From NCBI RefSeq assembly GCF_008824185.1, contig NZ_CP044423.1, positions 1,067,501 through 1,131,500 of the forward strand: a stretch of DNA of 64,000 bases, written 5' to 3'. This document shows, piece after piece, positions 36,509-47,050 of this stretch. The notes beneath the pieces are model-generated. The model made no database searches. It saw only the letters and a list, made by a program, of their open reading frames with translations, and had not been told where the DNA came from. Each line of letters starts with the position of its first letter. The first letter of the stretch is position 1. The DNA is from Paracoccus pantotrophus (GTDB lineage: Bacteria; Pseudomonadota; Alphaproteobacteria; Rhodobacterales; Rhodobacteraceae). The translations under genes were made by a program, and so were the position numbers.

Positions 36509-38368
36509 ATGACTTGCATATGCTCCGTTCCCAAATCGCATTCTGGCGTCAAGTCCATTGCAGTTCGCGTCTTGGCGACGACCGATCTGCACATGCATAT
36601 GCTGGGTTACGACTATTTCGCCGACCGCCCCTCGGGGCGGCTGGGGCTGTCGCGGGCAGCAGCCCTGATCGCCCGAGCACGCCAGACGGCACGCAATTGC
36701 CTGCTGTTCGACAATGGCGACGGGCTGCAAGGCAGCCCGATGGGCGACTACCTGGCCGAGATGGACGACATCGGCGCCCGCCAGCCGCATCCGGCCATCG
36801 CGGCGATGAACGCGCTCGGCTATGACGCGGCGACCATCGGCAACCACGATTTCAGCTTCGGCCTGGGCTTTCTGCGCCGCACGCTGGAGGGCGCCGAGTT
36901 TCCCGTCGTCTCGACCAACCTGCGCCCGCACCATCCCCTGCCGGTGCAGGCCCATGCCCTGCTGACGCGGCAGTTCCACGACGACCAGGGCCGGACGCAT
37001 GCGCTGCGCATCGGCGTGCTGGGCTTTCTGCCGCCGCAGACCGTGGAATGGGAACGCGGGCTGAAGGCCGAGATCGAGGTTCAGGACATCCTGCTGGCCG
37101 CCCGCACCGGCATCGCGGCCCTGCGCGAACAGGGCGCGGAACTGATCGTGGCGCTGGCGCATAGCGGCATCGGCGCGCTCGCCCCGGCGCCGATGATGGA
37201 GAACGCGGCCACCGCGCTGGCCGCCCTGCCCGGCATCGACGTGGTGATCGCCGGCCATACGCATCGGGTGTTCCCCTCGGCCGACCACCCGCAGGGGCCG
37301 GGGATCGACGCCCGCCGCGGCACGCTGGCCGGCAAGCCCGCGGTCATGCCCGGTTTCTGGGGCTCGCATCTGGGGGTGATCGACCTGCGGCTGGAGCCGC
37401 TGGCCCAGGGCTGGCGCATCGCCGATTTCACCTGCCGCGCCGAGCCGGTCGGCGCCGACGAGGATCACCCCGCCGTCACCGGCCCGGCCCTGTCCGCCCA
37501 TCGCCAGACCCTGCGGCATTTCCGCCGCCGGATCGGCCGCACCGAGCGGCCGCTGAGCAGCTATTTCTCGCTGATCGGCGAGGATCCCGGCCTGCGGCTG
37601 GTGGCCATGGCGCAACGCTGGCACGTGCGGCGCGCCCTGCGCGGCACGCGCTGGCAGGATCTGCCGATCCTGTCGGCGGTCGCACCGTTCCGCGCCGGCG
37701 GCCGCGGCGGGCCGCAGCATTACACCGACGTCCCGGCCGGGCGGCTGACGCTGCGCAACATCGCCGATCTCTATCTGTTTCCGAACCGGATCTGCGCCAT
37801 CCGCCTGACCGGGGCCGAGCTGTGCGAATGGCTGGAACGCTCCGCCAGCATGTTCCTGCGCATCGAGCCGGGCAAGCCGGACCAGCCGCTGATCGACCCC
37901 GAGTTTCCCAGCTACAATTTCGACATCATCGACGGGCTGGGCTGGCAGATCGACCTGAGCCGCCCGCCGCGCTACGCGCCCGACGGAAAGCTGGCCCATC
38001 CCGATTCGCACCGCATCTGCGCTCTGACCCACCGCATGCGCCCGGTCGCGCCGGACCAGCCCTTCATCTTGGTGACGAACAGCTACCGGCTGTCGGACAG
38101 CGGGCTTTTCGCCCCGGTGGCGGCGGGACGGCCGGTGCTGCTGGACAGCTCCTGCCCCACCCGCGAGGTGCTGCGCCGCTACGTGGCGCAACGCCGGGTG
38201 CTGGCCCCCAACCCCCGCGCCGGCTGGAGCTTTCGCCCCCTGCCCGGCACCTCGGTCCTGTTCGAGACCGGGCCTGCGGCGGCGGGGCATCTCGACGGGC
38301 TTTCCACCCCGGTCGAGCCGGCCGGAATCGCCCCCGACGGCTTCCTGCGCCTGCGCCTGCACCTGTAG
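36509..38368 (+). CDS. Bifunctional 2',3'-cyclic-nucleotide phosphodiesterase/3'-nucleotidase-like protein
   Basis: A 619-residue protein of the 5'-nucleotidase family. The N-terminal metallophosphoesterase domain has the metal motifs LATTDLHMHM, FDNGDGLQGSP, IGNHDFSFG and AGHTHRVF. The C-terminal 5_nucleotid_C domain is ILSAVAPFRAGG to the NSYRLSDSG segment. Family members are normally exported, yet no convincing signal peptide is seen: the N-terminus is MTCICSVPKSHSG from ATG 36509. Either the protein is cytoplasmic, the start is elsewhere, or the signal has been lost. The catalytic part appears intact. It begins 156 bases from the divergent SRPBCC-like gene. Confidence 0.88.
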   Translation: MTCICSVPKSHSGVKSIAVRVLATTDLHMHMLGYDYFADRPSGRLGLSRAAALIARARQTARNCLLFDNGDGLQGSPMGDYLAEMDDIGARQPHPAIAAMNALGYDAATIGNHDFSFGLGFLRRTLEGAEFPVVSTNLRPHHPLPVQAHALLTRQFHDDQGRTHALRIGVLGFLPPQTVEWERGLKAEIEVQDILLAARTGIAALREQGAELIVALAHSGIGALAPAPMMENAATALAALPGIDVVIAGHTHRVFPSADHPQGPGIDARRGTLAGKPAVMPGFWGSHLGVIDLRLEPLAQGWRIADFTCRAEPVGADEDHPAVTGPALSAHRQTLRHFRRRIGRTERPLSSYFSLIGEDPGLRLVAMAQRWHVRRALRGTRWQDLPILSAVAPFRAGGRGGPQHYTDVPAGRLTLRNIADLYLFPNRICAIRLTGAELCEWLERSASMFLRIEPGKPDQPLIDPEFPSYNFDIIDGLGWQIDLSRPPRYAPDGKLAHPDSHRICALTHRMRPVAPDQPFILVTNSYRLSDSGLFAPVAAGRPVLLDSSCPTREVLRRYVAQRRVLAPNPRAGWSFRPLPGTSVLFETGPAAAGHLDGLSTPVEPAGIAPDGFLRLRLHL

Positions 38369-38416
38369 GCGGCCAAGCCGCTTGCATCCCGCCGCGCGCG
38401 CGCCTATCTAGGCGGC

Positions 38417-38510
38417 GAGAGGTTGGCGCGGGCAGGCGCCTCGCCAACCCGGTCAGGTCCGGAAGGAAGCAGCCGTAACGAGTCCCGCTTGGGTCGCTGT
38501 CCAGCCTCTC
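38417..38510 (+). ncRNA. ffs: Signal recognition particle RNA, small bacterial (4.5S) type
   Basis: A 94-base RNA that binds Ffh for co-translational membrane targeting. The conserved apical loop region GTCAGGTCCGGAAGGAAGCA is at about 38452-38471, containing the GGAA tetraloop. The outer ends GAGAGG and CCTCTC pair, so the molecule folds as one long hairpin. A TATCTA sequence just upstream could be the -10 box. Confidence 0.92.
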
Positions 38511-38578
38511 ACCCAGATTTCCCGACGATGGCAAGGATCGTGCCCGCATATCCGCGGTCGACCGGCACCGATGCCGGG

Positions 38579-39634
38579 CTATCGGCGGCCGAAAAGCTGC
38601 GCCAGGTCATAGGAATCACGTGCGCCGATATTGGCCGCATCCTTGTCCAGGAATCGCTCGGCGGCCTCGACCCCGGCATCATGCATGCGCTGCAACAGGC
38701 CGGGATTCGGCAGCAGCTTGGTCCGGGCGCTCAGCGAGTTCATCAGATCCTCGTCCATGATCGCATGCAGCAGCACGTTCTTCATCGGCCGCCCGGTCAG
38801 CCGCTCCTCGGCATGCAGCCGCTTGACGAAATTGATCGCCCGCAGCTCGGCCAGAAGCGCCGCGTTGAAGCTGATCTCATTCACCCGGTCCTGGATCGCG
38901 GCCGGGGTCTTGGGGATCGCCTCGCGCAGCATCGGGTTGATGTTGACGATGACGATGTCGCGCGGCAGGTCGCCGCGATACAGCGGGAACAGCGCCGGGT
39001 TGCCGGAATAGCCGCCGTCCCAATAGGCCTCGCGCCTTCCGGTCAGCGGATCGTCGATCTCGACGGCGCGGAACAGCTCGGGCAGGCAGGCCGAGGCCAG
39101 CACCGTCTCGACCGTCACCTCGGCCCCGCCAAAGACCCGCACCAGCCCGGTGCGCACATTGGTCGCAGTAACGAAAAGCGCCGGCCCCTCCTCGCGCCCC
39201 AACCGGGGATGCGGCATCTCGCGCAGGATGGCGGCCAGCGGGTTGGTATAGAACGGCCCCGAATCATAGGGGCTGAACACTCGCGTCAGCGATTCCATCC
39301 ATGCCACGGGCGAGAAAAGCTCGGTCAGCCGCTGCCAGGCGCGCGGCACCGGGAACATGGAATGCAGCCAGCGCACCACCGAATTGTCGCTGACCTGCCC
39401 CACCTGCGACCAGATATGGGCCAGGTTCTGCCGCGCCGCCTCGCGCCCGCGCCGGCCCGGCCCGCAGGACAGGCCCGCCGCCAGGGCCGCCCCGTTCAGC
39501 GCCCCGGCCGAGGTGCCGCTGATGCCGCGGATCTCGATGTCCGGCTCGTCCAGCAACCGGTCCAGCACGCCCCAGGCGAATGCGCCATGCGCACCGCCGC
39601 CCTGCAGCGCCAGATTGATCCGCTTCACGTCCAT
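38579..39634 (-). CDS. Patatin-like phospholipase family protein
   Basis: A 351-residue serine acyl hydrolase. The oxyanion loop is GGGAHG (residues 12-17), the nucleophile is S42 in GTSAG, and the partner aspartate lies in YWDGGYSGN, which completes the Ser-Asp dyad. No signal peptide is present, so it acts in the cytoplasm or is exported by another route. An N-terminal start at 39634 leads directly into the fold (VKRINLALQGGG). The substrate is not known. It converges with the SRP RNA gene. Confidence 0.9.
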   Translation of the reverse strand: MDVKRINLALQGGGAHGAFAWGVLDRLLDEPDIEIRGISGTSAGALNGAALAAGLSCGPGRRGREAARQNLAHIWSQVGQVSDNSVVRWLHSMFPVPRAWQRLTELFSPVAWMESLTRVFSPYDSGPFYTNPLAAILREMPHPRLGREEGPALFVTATNVRTGLVRVFGGAEVTVETVLASACLPELFRAVEIDDPLTGRREAYWDGGYSGNPALFPLYRGDLPRDIVIVNINPMLREAIPKTPAAIQDRVNEISFNAALLAELRAINFVKRLHAEERLTGRPMKNVLLHAIMDEDLMNSLSARTKLLPNPGLLQRMHDAGVEAAERFLDKDAANIGARDSYDLAQLFGRR

Positions 39635-39723
39635 GCCGCGCCCCTGTCGATCCAGACCGCCCGCAGGCTAACCCGGCGCCACGCGACACAAAACCCCGCA
39701 CCCCGCGCCCGGCCTCTGCGCAT

Positions 39724-39747
39724 TTCTTCGTTCCCCAAATACCCATG
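39724..39747 (-). repeat. Intergenic repeat family A, copy 2 (inverted)
   Basis: Inverse of the core CATGGGTATTTG-GGGAACGAAGAA. It pairs with the next copy at 39771-39795 to give a hairpin with about a 20-base stem and 23-base loop. Confidence 0.7.
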
Positions 39748-39770
39748 CGGCCGTGTCAGCGTCGCCCGTG

Positions 39771-39795
39771 CATGGGTATTTGAGGAACAGAGAAG
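39771..39795 (+). repeat. Intergenic repeat family A, copy 3
   Basis: CATGGGTATTTGAGGAACAG-AGAAG, direct copy facing the inverted copy at 39724. A further inverted partial copy (TTTCCCCAATACTCATG) follows at about 39839-39854. It lies in the gap between prfB and the patatin-like gene. Confidence 0.7.
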
Positions 39796-39880
39796 ACGCT
39801 CGTACAGCGCCCCGCACCCGCGCGGCGCCTGTTTCACCGTTTCCCCAATACTCATGCGGCCGCGCAACGGGCGCGGCGGA

Positions 39881-41008
<1,128 letters not shown>

Positions 41009-41096
41009 GGGCACTCTCTGGGTTCGGATTTCGGTCAGGGCAGGACAAATAGCGCGGGCGGCGGGCGGCGGCAAGCACCCGCCCGGCAAAGCGCCT

Positions 41097-43634
41097 TCAA
41101 TACAGCCCGCCCGAGGACAGGGTGCCGAAATCGGCCTTTTTCGGGATCACCTTCTTCTTGCCGGTCGAGGTCGTCACCGCCTGGCCGCCGTCGCGGCCCT
41201 GGGTGAACAGCGGCAAGGTGCCCGGATCGGCGCGGCCGAAGCCACCGTCGACCAGCACCAGCCCGGTCAGATCCTGGCCGTCGCGGAAATATTCGGCGAT
41301 GACGTTGTCGCCCTTGGCATCCGGGCCCAGGATCGCGCCGCTGAAGCGGTCGATATTGACGAAATGCCCGCCCGGCGGAACCTTGAAGGCGGTGCCGCCG
41401 AATTCCTTGACCGCCTCCTGCATGAACTCGTTGAAGACCGGCACGCAAAGCGTTCCGCCATAGGCGTTGGCGCCCAGCGTGCGCGGCTGGTCATAGCCCA
41501 GGTAGCAGCCGGCAACGATGTTCGAGGTAAAGCCGATGAACCACACGTCCTTGGCATCGTTGGTTGTGCCGGTCTTGCCGGCGACCGGCACCGGCAGGTT
41601 CACCCCGCGCCCCGAGCCGCGTTTCACCACGCCCTCAAGCATCGAGGTCAGCTGATAGGCGGTGATCGCGTCCATCACCCGCTCGCGGTTCGAACGGATC
41701 TCGGGCGCGGCGCCGGCGGGCAGGGTCGGCTGGCCGCAGGTCACGCAGTCGCGGCGGTCGTGGCGATAGATGGTGCGGCCGCGGCGGTCCTGCACGCGGT
41801 CGACCAGCGTGGGTTCCACCCGCTCGCCGCCATTGGCGAACATGGCATAGGCGGCGACCATCTTGAACAGCGTCGTTTCCTGTGCGCCGAGGCTGTTCGC
41901 CAGGAAATGGCCGAGATGGTCGTAGACGCCGAATTTCTCGGCATATTTCGCCACCGTATCCATGCCGATGCCCTGGGCGATGCGGATGGTCATCAGGTTG
42001 CGGGACTGCTCGATCCCGGTGCGCATCGGTGTCGGGCCGTAGAACTTGCCGCTGGCGTTCTTGGGCGTCCACAGCCCCTGCGGCGTGTTCACGGTGATCG
42101 GCTCGTCAACCACGATGGTCGCCGGGTTGAAGCCCGAATCCAGTGCCGCCGCATAGACGAAGGGCTTGAAGCTGGAGCCCGGCTGGCGCTGCGCCTGGGT
42201 GGCGCGGTTGAAGACCGAGCTTTGATAGGAAAAGCCGCCCTGCATGGCGATGACCCGGCCGGTGTTCACGTCCATGGCCATGAAGCCGCCCTGCACCTCG
42301 GGCACCTGGCGCAGGGTCCAGCGGATGAAGCTGCCGTCGCTGTCGCTGGTCATGCGACGCACCAGCACCACGTCGCCCACATCCAGCAGGTCCGAGGCCA
42401 CCTGGGCCTTGGGCGCCAGCGTGCCGTCGGCGCGCCGCTTCCTGGCCCATTGCACGTCCTTGGCCGGGATTGTCGCCGTACCTTCCTGGTCCTCGATGCC
42501 GATGGTGGCGTCGCTCTCTCCCAGCGCCAGCACCACGGCCGGGAACCAGCCCTCGATGTCGCGCGGCACGGCGGCATCGGAGAGCGCGGCGCGCCATGCC
42601 TGCTCGTCGCCCAGCTGCTCGGCCGGGATCGTAAGCCGGGTGCCGCGCCAGACGCCGCGACCGCGGTCGTATTTCTCCAGCGCCTGCTGCAGCGCATGCG
42701 CGGCGACCTGTTGCAGCTTGGGATCGACCGTCGCCCGGATCGCCAGCCCGCCGCCGAAGAACTCCTCGGCGCCGAATTGCGCCGAAAGCTGGCGGCGGAT
42801 CTCGTCGGTGAAATAGTCGCGCGGCGGCAATTGCTGCTGGAAGGCGGGGAAATCGCCGTTCTGCACCGAACGCAGCGACTGCCTGGCCTCGGCCTCGTAG
42901 GTGGCCTGGTCGATATAGCCGTTCTGCCACATCTCGCGCAGCACATAGTCGCGCCGCTCGGTCAGCGCCTCTCTGGCGCGGACCGGGTGATAGCGGCCCG
43001 GCGCCTTGGGCATGGCGGCCAGCGTCGCCGCCTCATGCGGCGCGAGTTCGGTCAGCGGCTTGTTGAAATAGCTTTGCGCCGCCGCGGCCACGCCGAAGCT
43101 GTTCTGGCCCAGGAAGATCTCGTTGAGGTAAAGCTCAAGGATCTGGTCCTTGCTCAGCGTCGATTCCAGCCGGGTGGCCAGGATCAGCTCCTTGATCTTG
43201 CGCTCGATGCTGCGGTCGCTGGACAGCAGGAAGTTCTTCATCACCTGCTGGGTGATGGTCGAGGCGCCGCGCAGGTTGCGCCCGCCCGAACTGATCGCAT
43301 CCAGCGCCGCCTTGCCCATGCCCATCGGGTCGAAGCCGTGATGGCTGTAGAAATGCTTGTCCTCGGCGCTGATGAAGGCCTGCTTCACCAGCGGCGGGAT
43401 CTCGTCGATGGGCACGAAGATGCGGCGTTCCTCGGCGAACTCGTCGATCAGCCGCCCTTCGGCGGAATAGATCCGGCTGATGGTCTTGGGCGCGTATTGC
43501 GCCAATTGTTCATGGCTGGGCAGGTCGCGCGAATACATCCAGAACACCGCCCCGACCGTCAGGGCGATGAAGAAGACCGCGGTCACGAGCCAGGAAAAGA
43601 TCGCACCGATGAAAGACAGCAGGAAGCGCAGCAA
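41097..43634 (-). CDS. mrcA: Penicillin-binding protein 1A, transglycosylase/transpeptidase
   Basis: An 845-residue class A PBP. One membrane helix at about 10-32 is followed by the glycosyltransferase domain (catalytic Glu in [31 protein letters not shown]). An OB-like insert follows, then the transpeptidase domain with the active serine in PGSSFKP and the KTGTTN box. It polymerises and cross-links peptidoglycan. The start is a TTG at 43634 with AGAGG upstream; homology begins at this codon ([14 protein letters not shown]). It lies 70 bases after the amidase gene, a common grouping in alphaproteobacteria. Confidence 0.93.
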   Translation of the reverse strand: MLRFLLSFIGAIFSWLVTAVFFIALTVGAVFWMYSRDLPSHEQLAQYAPKTISRIYSAEGRLIDEFAEERRIFVPIDEIPPLVKQAFISAEDKHFYSHHGFDPMGMGKAALDAISSGGRNLRGASTITQQVMKNFLLSSDRSIERKIKELILATRLESTLSKDQILELYLNEIFLGQNSFGVAAAAQSYFNKPLTELAPHEAATLAAMPKAPGRYHPVRAREALTERRDYVLREMWQNGYIDQATYEAEARQSLRSVQNGDFPAFQQQLPPRDYFTDEIRRQLSAQFGAEEFFGGGLAIRATVDPKLQQVAAHALQQALEKYDRGRGVWRGTRLTIPAEQLGDEQAWRAALSDAAVPRDIEGWFPAVVLALGESDATIGIEDQEGTATIPAKDVQWARKRRADGTLAPKAQVASDLLDVGDVVLVRRMTSDSDGSFIRWTLRQVPEVQGGFMAMDVNTGRVIAMQGGFSYQSSVFNRATQAQRQPGSSFKPFVYAAALDSGFNPATIVVDEPITVNTPQGLWTPKNASGKFYGPTPMRTGIEQSRNLMTIRIAQGIGMDTVAKYAEKFGVYDHLGHFLANSLGAQETTLFKMVAAYAMFANGGERVEPTLVDRVQDRRGRTIYRHDRRDCVTCGQPTLPAGAAPEIRSNRERVMDAITAYQLTSMLEGVVKRGSGRGVNLPVPVAGKTGTTNDAKDVWFIGFTSNIVAGCYLGYDQPRTLGANAYGGTLCVPVFNEFMQEAVKEFGGTAFKVPPGGHFVNIDRFSGAILGPDAKGDNVIAEYFRDGQDLTGLVLVDGGFGRADPGTLPLFTQGRDGGQAVTTSTGKKKVIPKKADFGTLSSGGLY

Positions 43635-43704
43635 TGGGCAAGCCTCTGGGGATAACCTGCGCCTCTATAGACAGCGAGGCCGCGCCCGTCAAAGCAACCT
43701 TGCG

Positions 43705-44940
43705 CTACTTGCGCAGCAGGGCGGCGCGGGCGGCATCGTCCTGCGCCCAAAGCCCGATGGCCTGCGCCAGCGCCTGGGCGGTCTGCGCGCGCCATTCGGG
43801 GTCGAACAGGTTGGCGCGGTCGCCCGGATCGGTCAGGAAGCCCAGCTCGACCAGCACCGAGGGGATGTCGGGCGATTTCAGCACCGAAAATGCCGCGCCG
43901 CGCACCGGCCGGCGATGCATGGCGATGCCCGCCCGGTTCAGTTCGGAGACTGCGAATTTGGCAAAGGCTTCCGAGCGCGGATGCGTCTCGGTCCGCGCCA
44001 GGTCCATCAGCACGTCGGCGACCTGGTCGTCGGTCCCCGACAGGTCCAGCCCGGCCAGCAGGTCGGCCCGGTCGTGGCGCATCGCCAGTTCGCGCGTGGC
44101 GCGGTCGTCGGCCTGCGGATTCCAGACATAGATCGACAGCCCCGCCGCCTCGCCCGCCGGCAACGCATCGGCATGCAGCGAGATGAACAGGTCCGCCCGC
44201 TCGGCGCGGGCAATGGTCATGCGCTGTTCCAGCGGAATGAAGCTGTCGTCCTTGCGGGTGGCGATGACCTCGAAACCGGCGGCGGTCAGGATCTCGGTCA
44301 ACTCGCGGGCAAAGCCCAGCATCAGCGCCGCCTCGCTGATCGCGCCGACCTGGGCGCCGGGGTCGTGGCCGCCATGGCCGGGATCCAGCGCCACGCGCAG
44401 GGGCCGCGTGCCCGCGCGTCGCGGCGGCAACGAGGCCACGGCCGCCGGCTGCGGCAAGTCCCACAGCGCCGAAAGCGCATTGCCGCGGGTGGCGAAATCC
44501 TCGGGCTTGACCGGCTCCATGCGCAGCCTGACCAGCGCCCCCTTGGCACCGCCCTCGGCCGGACCTTGCACCGCCAGCCGCAGGGCATAGGGTCCGGGCA
44601 GCTCCATCACCAGCCGCGACCAGCCGGCACGAAAGCGGCCCCAGCGCAGCGCCGGCACCAGTTCGCGGCCAGGCATTGCGTCGGCATCGGCGCCGGAAAA
44701 ATCGATCTCGCGGAAATCCACCACCAGCCGCGGCGGCCCGTCGAGGAAATAGACCCGGTAGGGCACCGGCCGGCTGATCGTCAGCCGCAGTTCCATCGGC
44801 CGCGGCTTGCCGCGGTCGCGCCCCTCGGCCATCAGAGAGGATTGCGCCAGATCGACCGTCGCAGGTGCCGGGCGCGCGCCGTCATCGGCCAGCGCAGGCA
44901 GCGCCAGCCAGACCAGCAACAAGGCCCAGAGCCATCTCAT
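43705..44940 (-). CDS. amiC: N-acetylmuramoyl-L-alanine amidase, AMIN plus Amidase_3
   Basis: A 411-residue exported protein with signal peptide MRWLWALLLVWLALPALA. An AMIN domain (about residues 45-145) directs it to the septum or cell wall. A zinc amidase domain from about 190 has zinc ligands in VALDPGHGGHDPGA, the glutamate of SEAALML and HADAL. It cleaves the stem peptide from MurNAc during cell separation. The start overlaps the stop of the upstream aminotransferase gene by four bases. Whether it is AmiA, B or C in role cannot be told. Confidence 0.9.
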   Translation of the reverse strand: MRWLWALLLVWLALPALADDGARPAPATVDLAQSSLMAEGRDRGKPRPMELRLTISRPVPYRVYFLDGPPRLVVDFREIDFSGADADAMPGRELVPALRWGRFRAGWSRLVMELPGPYALRLAVQGPAEGGAKGALVRLRMEPVKPEDFATRGNALSALWDLPQPAAVASLPPRRAGTRPLRVALDPGHGGHDPGAQVGAISEAALMLGFARELTEILTAAGFEVIATRKDDSFIPLEQRMTIARAERADLFISLHADALPAGEAAGLSIYVWNPQADDRATRELAMRHDRADLLAGLDLSGTDDQVADVLMDLARTETHPRSEAFAKFAVSELNRAGIAMHRRPVRGAAFSVLKSPDIPSVLVELGFLTDPGDRANLFDPEWRAQTAQALAQAIGLWAQDDAARAALLRK

Positions 44941-46073
44941 CGTGCGGCCATGAAGGCCGCCAGCCGGTCCAGCCCCTCGGCGATCTCGGCCGGCCCCGCG
45001 GCATAGCTGAAGCGCAGGGTCCGCGCGCCGCGACGCGGATCGAAATCCAGCCCCGGCGTTACCGCCACGCCCGCTTTTTCAAGGATTTCCGCGGCGAAGC
45101 TCAGGCTGTCCGTGGTCAGGTCCGACACGTCGGCATAGATGTAGAAGGCGCCCTCGGGCGGGGCGATGCGGTCGAATCCCATCTTCGGCAGCCGGTCCAG
45201 CATCAGCCGGCGGTTCTCGGCATAGACGGCCAGGTTCGCCTCGGCCTCCTCCACGCAATCCAGCGCCGCCAGCGCCGCGACCTGGCTGGCATGCGGCGGG
45301 CAGATGAACATGTTCTGCGCGATGCGCTCGACGGTGCGGATCATGCTGTCCGGCACCACCATCCAGCCGACGCGCCAGCCGGTCATGCTGAAATATTTCG
45401 AGAAGCTGTTGATGACGAATACCTCGTCCGTGACCTCCAGCGCGGAATGGAAGCCGGCGCCGTAATCGAGCCCGTGATAGATCTCGTCCGAGATCACGCT
45501 CATGCCCAGTTCCGCCGCCCGCGCGGTCAGCGCCGCCAGTTCCTCGCGCCGCAGCACCGTACCGGATGGGTTGCCCGGCGAGGCCAGGATCAGCCCCTGC
45601 GCATCCGCCGGCAGGTCGTCGGGACGCGGCTGATAGCGGTCCTCGGCCCGGGTCTGGATGCCCACCGGCTCCAGCGACATGGCGCGCAGGATCTGGCGAT
45701 AGCTGGGATAGCCCGGCTCGCCCAAGGCCACCCGCTCACCCGCATCGAAAAGCGCCGAGAAGGCCAGGATGAAGGCGCCCGAGGAGCCCGGCGTCACCAC
45801 CACACGGGCCGGGTCGAGGTCGAGCCCGTACCAGCGCCGGTAAAGCCCGGCGATGCCCCGGCGCAGTTCCGGCAGCCCGAGCGCCACCGTATAGCCCAGC
45901 GGCCGGTCCAGCGCCGCCGCCAGCGCCCGGCGCGCCCCCTCGGGCGCGGGGGTCGAGGGCTGGCCGACCTCCATGTGGATGATGCGGCGGCCTCCGGCCT
46001 CGGCCTTGCGGGCGGCCTCCATCACATCCATGACGATGAAGGGATCCACCTGCCCGCGACGGGATTGTCTCAT
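44937..46073 (-). CDS. Class I/II pyridoxal-phosphate aminotransferase
   Basis: A 378-residue fold-type I enzyme. The PLP lysine is in SFSKYFSMTGWRVGW; the ring-binding segments are TPGSSGAFILAF, ASPGNPSGTV and SDEIYHGLDYG, and the carboxylate arginine is near LRFSYAAG. It belongs to the aspartate aminotransferase subfamily; the amino acid substrate cannot be judged. Its stop overlaps the amidase start by four bases, an odd but tight coupling of a metabolic and a cell-wall gene. Confidence 0.9.
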   Translation of the reverse strand: MRQSRRGQVDPFIVMDVMEAARKAEAGGRRIIHMEVGQPSTPAPEGARRALAAALDRPLGYTVALGLPELRRGIAGLYRRWYGLDLDPARVVVTPGSSGAFILAFSALFDAGERVALGEPGYPSYRQILRAMSLEPVGIQTRAEDRYQPRPDDLPADAQGLILASPGNPSGTVLRREELAALTARAAELGMSVISDEIYHGLDYGAGFHSALEVTDEVFVINSFSKYFSMTGWRVGWMVVPDSMIRTVERIAQNMFICPPHASQVAALAALDCVEEAEANLAVYAENRRLMLDRLPKMGFDRIAPPEGAFYIYADVSDLTTDSLSFAAEILEKAGVAVTPGLDFDPRRGARTLRFSYAAGPAEIAEGLDRLAAFMAAR

Positions 46074-46208
46074 GTCAGCCTGCCTCGTGGTTTTTGCCGG
46101 GTATCGGGCCTGCGGACGGCCCGGTCAAGCCCGCGTGATGCCCCGGCCGGCCGCTTGCAACACCGCGCGCAAGCGGTCAAGTTGCCGGGAACCGGAGAGG
46201 ATTGTTCC

Positions 46209-46961
46209 ATGAAAGCCCTTGTGACCGCCGCGCTGATCAGCGCCACCGCCCTGCCCGCCCTGGCCTTCGACCCGGCCAATATGACCGAGGCCGAGAAGGC
46301 CGCCTTCGGCGAGGCGGTGCGCGACTACCTGATGGCCAATCCGGACGTGCTGATCGAATCGATCAACGTGCTGGAGGAACGCCGCCTTGCCGACGAGGCC
46401 AGGAACGACGAACTGCTGGTCGAGAACAATCGCACGGCGATCTTCGACGACGGCCACAGCTGGGTCGGCGGCAATCCCGAGGGCGACGTGACCCTGGTCG
46501 AGTTCGTCGATTACCGCTGCGGCGTCTGCAAGCGGGTCAGCCCGGACGTGGAAAAGCTGATCTCGGCCGATGGCAACATCCGCTGGATCGTCAAGGAATT
46601 CCCGATCCTGACCCAGGAAAGCGACATGGCCGCGCGCTTTGCCGTCGCGGTGCAGCAGGAGGCGGGGCCCGATGCCTACAAGCAGGCGCATGACGCGCTG
46701 ATGGAATCGCGCGGGCCGGTGAACCTGGAAAGCCTGACCAAGCTGGCCGGAGACCTGGAGCTGGACAGCCAGGCGGTGCTGAACCGGATGAACACCGAGG
46801 AGGTCTCGGCCGTGCTGCGCAAGAACCACCAGCTGGCCGAGCAGATGCGGATCATGGGCACCCCCACCTTCATCATCGGCGGCGAGATGCTGCGCGGCAT
46901 GCCCACCGAGGGGCTGGAGGGCGCGATTGCCCGCGCACGCGCGGCCAAGGCCGAGGGCTGA
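46209..46961 (+). CDS. DsbA-family periplasmic thiol-disulfide oxidoreductase
   Basis: A 250-residue exported protein: signal peptide MKALVTAALISATALPALAF, a short N-terminal helical part (EKAAFGEAVRDYLMANPDVL), then a thioredoxin fold with helical insert. The active site is CGVC (C104, C107) in DYRCGVCKRV and the cis-proline loop is GTPTFIIGG. It resembles the DsbA/BdbD/ScsC-type branch. It could oxidise or isomerise disulfides in periplasmic proteins such as cytochrome apoproteins. GGAGAGG precedes ATG 46209. Confidence 0.9.
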   Translation: MKALVTAALISATALPALAFDPANMTEAEKAAFGEAVRDYLMANPDVLIESINVLEERRLADEARNDELLVENNRTAIFDDGHSWVGGNPEGDVTLVEFVDYRCGVCKRVSPDVEKLISADGNIRWIVKEFPILTQESDMAARFAVAVQQEAGPDAYKQAHDALMESRGPVNLESLTKLAGDLELDSQAVLNRMNTEEVSAVLRKNHQLAEQMRIMGTPTFIIGGEMLRGMPTEGLEGAIARARAAKAEG

Positions 46962-46993
46962 GGCTGCGCCGCCTGGGCGGGTTGCGCGGGCGG

Positions 46994-47018
46994 AATGGGT
47001 ATTTGAGGAACGAAGAAG
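46994..47018 (+). repeat. Intergenic repeat family A, copy 4
   Basis: AATGGGTATTTGAGGAACG-AAGAAG lies between the convergent DsbA-type gene and ispG. It is almost identical to the copy at 39771 and related to that at 19375. Confidence 0.7.
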
Positions 47019-47050
47019 CACGGGGCGGCTCGCGAGGGCCGCCCTTTCGC

